Shown one piece after another: positions 37,105 through 47,431 of a stretch of DNA of 64,000 nucleotides. A program made the translations under genes and the position numbers. The notes beneath the pieces are model-generated. The model was not told the origin of the DNA. It did not search any database and saw only the letters and a list, made by a program, of their open reading frames with translations. This DNA comes from Lophius americanus. Its lineage: Eukaryota; Chordata; Actinopteri; Lophiiformes; Lophiidae. Position 1 is the first letter of the stretch. The number at the start of each line of letters is the position of its first letter. The stretch lies in contig JBBDHG010000459.1 in NCBI GenBank assembly GCA_037951165.1, positions 292,001 to 356,000 of the forward strand, given 5' to 3'.

Positions 37105-40100
37105 CAATGCGGGGAAACTGTTGAGGAATCTGAAAGTCTCCAATAAAATCCACCAGGTTGGCTGTGCAGGACCATTTTTTGAAACTCTACAAAATGACCC
37201 GGGGGGTTTGTGGTGGATGATGGAGATCCGGTCCGTGAAGCCTGCTGTCAGAAAGTCGCCGCTCCAACGTCTACTACGTTCCAGCACCTCGGAGATAATC
37301 ATCCATCCCTGTTTGTCCGAGTCAAGGGAGAAAAGACAAAACCTGCTACGACTCCTCTCCGTCAAAATGTGTCATGATTCGGTCGATGGTACAATTCTGA
37401 CGTCACAAACTTAACGTACTCGCTCAATGAGGGACTTAAAACAACAACAACAACAACAACTTCAAACAACAACAACAACAACATTAAGAAGCCGCCTCGG
37501 CACATTCATTTCCCGTTAATGTGCCGGATACTCCGACACTTTGCAAACATGCGCGCGGACACACCAGCGGAGATACTGAGCTCTCAGGACAGACACCCGT
37601 CAGCCATATCATTATAACCACTGACATCTTTAGTCAATATCTTTATCTGGTAACAATGGTGCCTGTCAGCGTTTGAGTTTATGCAGCAGCAAGTGAATGT
37701 TTTGTCCTGAGGGTGGAGAGTAGGAAAGCCGTGAAAGGATTTGTGCCTAAAGCTCACGATGTAGCCAATGCTGTCTGATCCCACAGAAGACCTTCCGTAG
37801 CACAAACTACTGATAAAGTTCATGCTGATTGAAAGGTGTCAGAACACAGAGTGACATCACAGAGCTGTTTCGTTGCCCTTTAAACTTATGGCAGATTAGC
37901 GTACGGAAGTAACGTACAGAATCCTGCCAACCTCTCACCTCTGGGTGTAAACGTCAACATTCTACCACGGACAGAACTGACAGAGCTGTGAAGTCTTAGC
38001 TCAGCGTTTCTATTCCTTTATGAAAAGCGTGTTTATTTCCCCAACTTTGATGATTATTTGGACCCTGAGAGAACTGACGGGTCGTACACACCTTCATTAT
38101 ATCCTTGAGTGTTCTTCCGTGGACATTTCTCTTCACACAAGTCTGAGTGTCGGCGGTGGTTTCAGTCAGGTAAACCTGGAAGTGACAATAAACAAAACCC
38201 ACAGAGGATAAATTGGACATACTGTATATTACTTTAATACACATACATATACACATATATATATATATATATATACATACAAAGATACATATATATATAT
38301 ATATATATATAAACATACACATATGTATATATATATTCATACACATAATATTTTTCTGACTCACTTAGAAACAGGAACTCACCTCGAAGCCTTTCATTTT
38401 GGCCGTTCTCCAGAACTGATCGAAGTGTTTGACCCGGTCGTTGACGGTGTCTAGAATGATGAAGGGGAAAAACCCGTCGTCCAGCGTCTTCTTAAAGGTT
38501 TTCAGCAAGCTGGTCCGGTAGGTGTCCTCCATCTCTGGCTCGTACTCGTACTCCAGACCCTGCAGGGAGACATTTTAAAAACACTTCAGAGTTCACGATG
38601 TTTGAAATTGTTGTAAAAAGGCAGCAGCAAATGAGAAAGTTGAAAGTCCGGATTAAGACGAGCAGAGCGTCTCCATGTCTGGTTCTGACCCCGGGGATAA
38701 TGAGCGGACCTGATCCAGACCACCTGAGAGATCTGAATGGTTCTGATCTGATCACAGCAGAGGATCAGATATTGCTCACACTCACCTTGGTTTTGACCCG
38801 TCTCCCCGTGTCCGGATCTTTCTTCACTCTCTCCACTTCCGTCATGAAGTAATCATCCAGAACAAGAACTCTTGGAGGCGCCCCACCACAGTCCACTTCC
38901 TTGTCCTTCACAAACAGGATGGAAAATACAACCGATCATTCGTCTTTACTTTTACCGGTGAGGAACAACATTTATCACCGTCAGAAACACATTTACAAGA
39001 ACAACACCGGTGGGTTCTGTGTGTGTGGAGTCCGTTTGTGTAGACGGTGCTCCGTCAGTGAGTATCGTCGAAAACAAAAAACCCAAAAGTCAAAAAACCA
39101 GAACCAGCTTTCTGGTACTTTGTGGTGGAGAGACGGTTACGTCCTGTGAGAAACAGAAGAGTTGGAAGAGAGAAGAGTCGTTCGCTGACGTGTCTCGGAA
39201 CAGTGTCCCTCCTCAGAGCGTCTGGACCACTGCACAAAGTACCTGTGTGCTGGTTCTGTTTTTCAATATATACACGCTGTATGGGTTTTGGTTTTTTGTT
39301 GTTGCTGTTGTTACATTTTGTCCCTTTTCTTCATATAGGCAAGCACTTTATTCCTGAATTTTTTATTTACATGTGTATTTTTAATTTTTCTGTCTTGTGT
39401 ATATATTTATCTACACATGTCTCTAAGATGTCCTATTATATAGATGTCCTATTATATATTATGTCTTCATTTTTAGTCTGTCGGAGCTGCTGTAACGACT
39501 AGATTTCCTCTTTTGGGCATGAATAAACTTTCTATCTGTATTATTCCACTCACCCGTATGAGCTTCGCCACGTGGCTCTTCCCACTTCCTGGAAGCCCCC
39601 TCATTATGATGACGATCTGTGAAATCACATATTCATAAATATCAATCAATGTCATACCAGGAACAAAGTGAAAAACAGAGAAGGAAAGAAAAATGATGCT
39701 GGAGAATCTCTGAGAGGGAACTGTTACATGGACAAGCATCTTAACAGTAACGAGAGGAGTACCCTTTCAGGTCGAGAACATCTGCCCGGGGGTTTGAGGA
39801 TGTCATCGATGTTCTTGACATCTGGCTTCTTCTCCACTCGCGGGGGGGGCTGCGGTGGAGGAGGGAGGGGCGGTGCTGTGGGAGGCCCCCGGTCCTCCGG
39901 ATAACTTCTTCTGTCTCCTGCACATTATTATTTACAGTTTAGACATTTCACTAAAATGTTTTATTTTCCCTGTTTTAATATTTATTTTAAGATGTTGTAA
40001 CTCTCAATTAGGGCTCTACAATATTGGAGAAATCACAATTTCATATATTTCTTTACTGTGACACACTTATGACATAAAAAGAAAAAAAAAAACAGTTTCA

Positions 40101-40341
40101 TTTCTCACCAAATTAGCTCAACAGCTCTATTTGAAAAAAAAAAAAAGGAGTTATAATTATTTACCGTTTAATGAAGCCGTTTTGTTTTTAATGTGCACAT
40201 TTTAAATAAAGCCGGGTGTCAATCACAGTTACACAGATACAAATTCTAAAATAAAATGTCTCCATCAAATACAATAAACGAAACAATCTGTTTTTAAAAT
40301 AGACACTACCAAGTTCTAGAATAAGAAAAAACAACTCAATT

Positions 40342-40392
<51 letters not shown>

Positions 40393-43300
40393 CGGTTGAA
40401 GGAATTATAGCCTCAAATGGGATTTTACAAAAAACAAAAGCTCCAATTAGTCAGTAAAATATGGATAGAGTAAATAAAATATCATTTATACAAGATAGAT
40501 TATCTCTAGTCCAACTGTTTTTGTCAAATTTAGACTAAATTGGAAGAACAGATGTGATTTTTAAATGTTTTACTAAAAAAAAAAAGAAGTTGTTTTTGTT
40601 TAAAAAACAAACCCATGTATTAAGTAAAATATGAACTATTTAGATTAAAATTTGATTTGTACAAGATAGATTTATTTGGGACAAAAAGTCGAGAAATTAT
40701 GGCCTGAAAAAACATTTGGAGGTAGAGCACCCCCTAGTGGGTAAAATATGCAACGACCATTCCCAGATGAATCCGGTTCTTCCTCGTACTAACGTCTATG
40801 GAGATATAAAATATATGGAGATATGATATCCGTTTACAGATGTGGGACTGGACTCACCGTAAGGCCCACTGCGCTCGTACGGAGGTCTCTCACTGCCGGG
40901 CCTTCCATAATGTTCATCTCGATCACGACTGCCGCTTCGCTCCTTCTCTCGAAGACTCCGGTCCCTCTCCCTGTAGCCGGAGCGCGACGAAGGACCCAGT
41001 GGAGATCTGAAGGGAGGAGAAGCGTTTTTAAAGTCTCACCTCACGAGCTGAAGTTCTGTCAAACTGACACAGACTGATGACCAGTCACTGTGTTCCCTAG
41101 TACCTGTCATCAACCAATGAGTGACAGCTTCACAAACACAGAGAAGTAGAAGAGAATATCACGTATGTTCTGATGGAGAATGCTCTCATGTAAAGTGGAG
41201 GAGAGAAAGCAGGTGTCAGACGCCCTGAGGAAACACCTTACCTGTCTCTCTCTCTCGGGGGAAAGCGCTCTCTCTCAAATCTCTCTCTGTCATACTCAGG
41301 TGGAAGCTTCTCTCTGTATGGTTCCCTCTCTCTGTTGTAGTCCCGGCGGTCCATGTAGGGGTCTAACCTTCTTTCATAATATGGGTCTCTGCCATAAGGA
41401 TCTCTGAGTCCAAAAGGTTCTGGGAGACCGAAAGAGTTCAACCAATCAACAAAGGTTACTTATCAGAATAAAAGAAGTTGTTTTAACGGATTCAAAGAAA
41501 AGCTTTACAAAACTGATATTCACCTTTTTCGTAGTTTCTGTCTGAAGGAGACGGGTCGGGTCTCAACAGAATTCTCTCACCATAGGAGATCCGCTCCACG
41601 GTGGCTCCAGGCTCTGAAACATTGTGGGTTAATGTCACCAACAAAGTCCTGAGAAAGAACCGTTTCACCCGCTGACATGTGTGCATGTTGCTCGTACCGT
41701 GGCCGTGTCCATAGTCTACAGTCTTTGGGGTCAGTGCAGGAGTGGGGGCAGCAGAGAGAGAGGACTGATAATCCGAGGGACCAGTTCTGGTATCCAGACC
41801 CACGGGCTCAGTTCCTACCGTGTGTGCAGCTGCAGTCATGCCCTGAACAGAACAGATTTGATAAAAGTCACAACATTTGAACCACTGACAGGTGAATAAA
41901 CTTATAAAGAGAATATCTTAAAGGATCTGCTTCTAAGTGCCCCCATCAGTGGGAGGGGTCCATTCAGTCGGAAGAAAACCGTTTCTAGTCGATGTTGATG
42001 CTTTAGAACTACCCCCTTAAAAAAAGGGAAATAATAATTTTCTCACTGGTAACATACTATTAATTTAAGTGTGATTGAGTTGAAAATATAGATTGAAATA
42101 CTTCATTTAAGTATAAGTATTTTATATCTTCCAAAACTACAATTTCTCTTTTTCATGATTCTGATGTCCACAAACGCACTATTAAAAGAAAATTGTTGAT
42201 GACCTTAAAGAAATAGCTAAACTTGTAACGTAAATTAAATGATGTATTCTTTTTGTCAAACCTATTCATTTAAGCATTAAATAGTTAATTTAATAGAGTT
42301 TCTTTTTTAATATTCTTTTTACAGTGTAGTTATGGCAATTCCTTAAAGTTCATCAAAAATCTTCTTTTTAAAGAACAATTACTTCTTTTTTTTCCCTGCT
42401 TTACTTTTGAAAAAACCCTAAAAAGAGTAAATAATTATATATTTATTATTGGTGCAGGATTCTGACATTTATCCGTACAGCGTTTTAGGACAAATGTTGC
42501 ACACTTTAAAAAGTTAAAGATGACCTCCACTGGTGTTTCAATTAATTTTAAGCCTGAGTAATACTTCATTTAATTGTGCGTTACCTGTAAACAAAATGTG
42601 TTTACAGTGTAGGAATATGGGCAGGCTAATGTATCCTAGTGACAAAATATGATTGTTACAGGTCTGGTTGGGGATATCTCTAGAACTCCAGGACTTTTGG
42701 GGTCCAAACATCCTAATTCCAACGTCCACACGCTTTTACATTCATCCAGACCAGCGCTCGTATATATGGGTATAAAATAATAATCAATGTTAATTCATTC
42801 ATTGGTATGAGCAGTAGGTACCTTCAGGACATTTCTGACATCCGGTGGGATCTCCAAACCAAGAAGTCCAGCAGACAGCTCTGGCAGAGGCGTTGGCTGG
42901 GTTTCAGCGCCAGAACCAGCCTCCTTCATTTCCCTGTAAACACATCAAATGTAAGCCAACTTAAACATCATGTTCTCCAAAACAAGCTACCACTACAAAT
43001 ACTGTATAAGCGGACCTCTTCTAATCACTGTGGTGTACAAAGACAAACTACCTGAACTGTGAATATAATACTTACTACTGTGTGTTTAAATAATAACAGT
43101 AATACTGTAATCCCACAAGGTACTTCAAAAACTTACTCAAAGTCGATAATTCTCAATGATATCTGCAGGATTAAAACCCTGTAACAACTAAGATGGAGTG
43201 TAACTTGTGTGAGCCTTGTGCATAATGCATTAATGATGAAGAGGAGGAGAATCTGGGAAGTACCTTATAAGTTTCAGCTCTTGAGCAGCTTTCAGGATGA

Positions 43301-46300
43301 TCTCATGCTGATATTGGGAGAGCGCAAGAACATTTGCTCCTTGTGAGGCCGGATCCACTGAGCTCTCAGGCAAGTTAGAGGCAGGTGGACCAGAAGGTAA
43401 AGGTGGAGGTCTATCCAAAGGTGGTCCTTCACGGTGAGCTCTGTGATCGTCGTAATCGGAAGGATACCTTCTCTCAGCTGGTGCTGGGAGTCTTGAATGC
43501 CGATCCCATTCTGAAGCTGGTAATGAGTGCCGCAGCTCTTCCTGTCGGTATCGCGGCTCGTTCCCGTATTCATGGATTATAAGCCCTCCTCTTCCTCTGT
43601 CATGCTCATCATATGGATATTGGGGAACTCTTTCTCTTTCATCTTGCCAGTGGTCATCTCTGTAAAGCTCTGTTGGGGGCTTGCGGGGGGGATAGTCCAT
43701 CTTGTCCATTTCAGACCCATAGTGCTTGGGCTCATCCAGATAGTCATCAGGGGGATGGTCCTGCGGTGGTCGCCTGCGATACCCGCCAACCCCATGACCA
43801 TAATCCTCAACGTATCGATCTTCATATTCCTCATGTGCTGGACCTGGCCGGGACACGCCTCTAGTCATCCCTCGACCCATCGGTCTCCTCCTTATTCCTC
43901 CCTCATCGAGTGACTCATGGGGAGGCAGAGGACGGCCTCTCCCGTACGGGGGTTGAGATTCCAATTCTCTCCCCATTCCTTCATCATCGACTGGATGCAG
44001 TATTTCATGAGGTGGGGGTGGTGGCACGCGGTGCCTACCTCTTCCACCATCAGGATGCATGGAGCCATGAGGGTCATGTCCGTGGTACATGGGGTGACTT
44101 TCTGGGTCCATTTCAGTATCATCAGTGTCCATTTCATGGCCGAATGGCTCATGAGCTAATGGCCAATGTCCTGGGTGAGGGGGGCGTCCTCGACCTTGGT
44201 GCATGTAACCTGGATGACCGCGTGGGGGACGACCGCGGCCAGGTGGGAATGGGGGTCTCATACCTCTCATCGGAGGTCTCCTTTCTCCCCAATAAGGCTC
44301 CCCTTCCCCCAAATGCTCCGTGGGCTCAGGTTCTTCCCAGTAACCATTCATTGGCTCTCCGCGTCCCATGGGAGGTGGTCCTCCTCGTCCCATGAGGAAT
44401 GGGCCTCCTCGTCCCCTGAGAGGGGGTCCTGCTTGTCCCCTGAGGGCTGGTCCTCCTCGTCCCCTGTGGGGTGGTCCTCCTCGTCCCATGGGTGGTGGAC
44501 CTCCTCGTCCCATGGGCGGTGGACCTCCTCTTCCCATGGGTGGTCCACCTCTGCCAATAAATGGACCTCCTCTACCCATTGAAGGACCACCTCTGTACAT
44601 GTGAGGGCCTCCTCTCATCAATGCTGCCCCCCCTCTCCCTCTAGGAGGTCCACCTAATGTCTCTTCAAAATAATCCTCTGTCGGGAAGTAATCTTCCTCC
44701 GGCAGCCACACTTCATCAGGAGGCATCTCTGCTTCTTCATGACCAAACTCCCCGAATGGGGGATTTTGCCAGTGATACTGTCCCTGCAACGCTGAAGCCC
44801 CCAATTCTTCTTTAGTTGGAATGTACTCGTAAGAGGTGTCAGCAATCTTGTCCCCATGCAGAGCAGCATTCGGTCCTGTGAACGCTGCAGAACCCCTCTG
44901 CCCACGTCCTCGCCCATGCACATCAACAGGAAATTGAGGCTGGCCTCTTCCCCTACCAGGTGGAGGCCTTAGTTGGGCTTCCATTTGGAGTCCAGGGAGC
45001 TTCAGAACAGGTGGAGGTTTGTTGTCCGCTAATGGTCCGTCTGGTTTTGGAGGATATTGCACAACAGTACTGTTGGACCCTCCATTAGCTGAGGCAGTCA
45101 CAGAGGGCTGGCCGGGTTTTTCACCCTCCTTAGCAGCGATATTGTCATTAGGATCCTCAGGCTTTTTGTTTGTTTGTAACGTCTGGGGAATGGGGTCATT
45201 TGGGACAAAAAAGCCTTCACATCCAAGCAAGTTGTCATCTGACATGTCTTCAACATTGACCTTCTTATCTGCTTCTGAGTCACTTTTTTCATTTTTAGAA
45301 TGTGTCTGCCCAGTTGATTGTGCTTTTCTGGCGGCTGGTTCTGCCCCAGGTTGTGCTCCTCCCTGTTGTCCTGACTGGGGCACAGTTTGGCATTCAAAAG
45401 GAAGAGCCGGGCCAGTGTGCCTTGGGGGCCGCTCAAACTGAGAAGGCGGTCCAAATGGAGGTTTTTCAAATCTAGTGGGACCATCAAAGCGTTGCCGTGG
45501 TTGGCCAAGTCTGGGAGGGCCATCAAAGCGCTGCCGTGGTTGGTCAAATCGCTGACGACTATCAAAGCGTTGCTGTGGTTGGTCGAATCTTGAGGGACCA
45601 AGAAAGCGCTGGTGTGGCTGATCAAACCTTGGGTTGTTCCCCCTGGGTCCAATTGAACGACAGAAATTGTAAGAAATTTTTTTAAAACATGCTTTCTTTA
45701 CGGCACACTTAAATATATATTAATTGTAGACATGAGGTGCAGTAACTTAAAATATTAAGAGTTGAATTCAATTAAAATGCATTAACTGAAGAAACAAAAA
45801 CTTACATGGGAGCTTGAATACAGTTGTAGCTCGGTGGCTGAACGGTGGAAGGACCAGGGGGTCTGATCATACCAGAGGGGCCACAACCTCTTACAGGGGG
45901 TCCGGCAGCTGATTCTGAATGTGGTCCAAAACCATTTGGCCGTGGAACCTGAGATCTGGGACCAATACCAACAGGTGACGGCTGCATATCTGCCTTTGCT
46001 GGCTGTTGCTGCATCTGCATCTCCTGCCCAGGGTACTGACCATACTGTCCCATCATCCCAGTACTATACTGGCTGGAGGCGAACGGCACCATGGCTGTGA
46101 TAGTGGCCACCCTTTCTTGAAGGTGGGCATTGGTGGCTTTCATTTGCTCCTGCCATTGTTTCCACTGGTGTTCATAGTCCTTCAACTGGTCTTTGTGATG
46201 ATACGCCAGGAACTGCTGGTGCCACAGGATGAAGGCGCGATCCCAGTCTTGGAATAATGGGGTGAACCGCTGTAGTTGCGTTTCATAGTGTCTCAGCTGC

Positions 46301-47374
46301 ATCTCAGCAGACATCGACTGCAAAGAAGACATTGAGGAAAATATTATATTTGTTTTTGTGTAAAGTATTATATTGGTCATGCAAAGAAATGACTGTTGGG
46401 GATCTTACATAGTATTTTTTTGACTATACATTTTCAGTTCTGGTCAAACTGAACCTACCTGTATGTTTGCAGGTAGCTGAGTTGTCTGTTGGTACTGTTC
46501 CAGGACCTTCTGAAGCTTTTCATGTTGTTGCATGAGAGTCTGGTATTGTAAGCCAGCTCTCTGCTGCTGCACCTGCTGCCAATGCGCCGCTGCAACCTGT
46601 AACTGTTGGAGGCGGGCAGCCTCCACGGGGTCCAGCGGGACCTCCGGCTGTGAACACAGACAATGAAAGTTTAGAGCGGAGCATATCTTTGCAAATCACA
46701 AAGTAATATCATTTCATGTTTTTTTACATAAAAAGGATTTCTTTTTTTTTTGGATGGAGGTTAGAATCAAGTTGGATGAAGGATAGTTTTGTATATTGTT
46801 CACATTGTTTCAATACACAGAATATTTTAAACTATCCAGCACAGAAAGTTGGAACAAAATTATGGTATGCGCTGCATTGTCTTGATACATGGACGCATTT
46901 ATAAAAAGTCAGCTTTGGTGGTTCAACAATTCGTTGGATTGACAACGAAATTTTTTTCCCTTAAAAATCTGAAAAACATGCGCAAGAGAAAATTGAGTAA
47001 AGACCAACAACACAGAAATACTTCTATTAATAATTTTCAATATCTGCAATTTCTTCTGGGCACCTGAGACGCTTAAAATCAGTTATTAGAGGTGCACCGA
47101 TTGAAATTTTCCAGGCTAATTCCTATTACAAATATTTAGCAATTCTGACCTGCCGATTCCGATTCTGTCAGATTTCTGATTTTTAAATCTTGAAACTTTG
47201 AAACACCAACTGAAAACCCTTCATTTGTTGTCTTGAACGTTTTCAGGGTTGTTCCTCTACAGCTTATTTTGGCCTTACAAATTGCGAGCTTTGTGTCTTC
47301 TTCATTGACAGTGAAAGATATCCCAGCTGGTGACATGTTTGAAGCCACCGTAGCTCATGCTTGGAGTGTGTGTT

Positions 47375-47431
<57 letters not shown>

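Noticed and set aside
37150..37330. Possible YLPM1 exon (acceptor-like CGGACAAACAG on the minus strand)
   Set aside because: The exons at 36801-36884 and 38092-38175 already join in phase and give a continuous conserved protein; nothing is missing between them.
43527..45441. Plus-strand open frames of 128-161 aa opposite YLPM1
   Set aside because: They are antisense shadows of the GC-biased large YLPM1 exon, whose reading frame is well supported by family motifs and exon phases.
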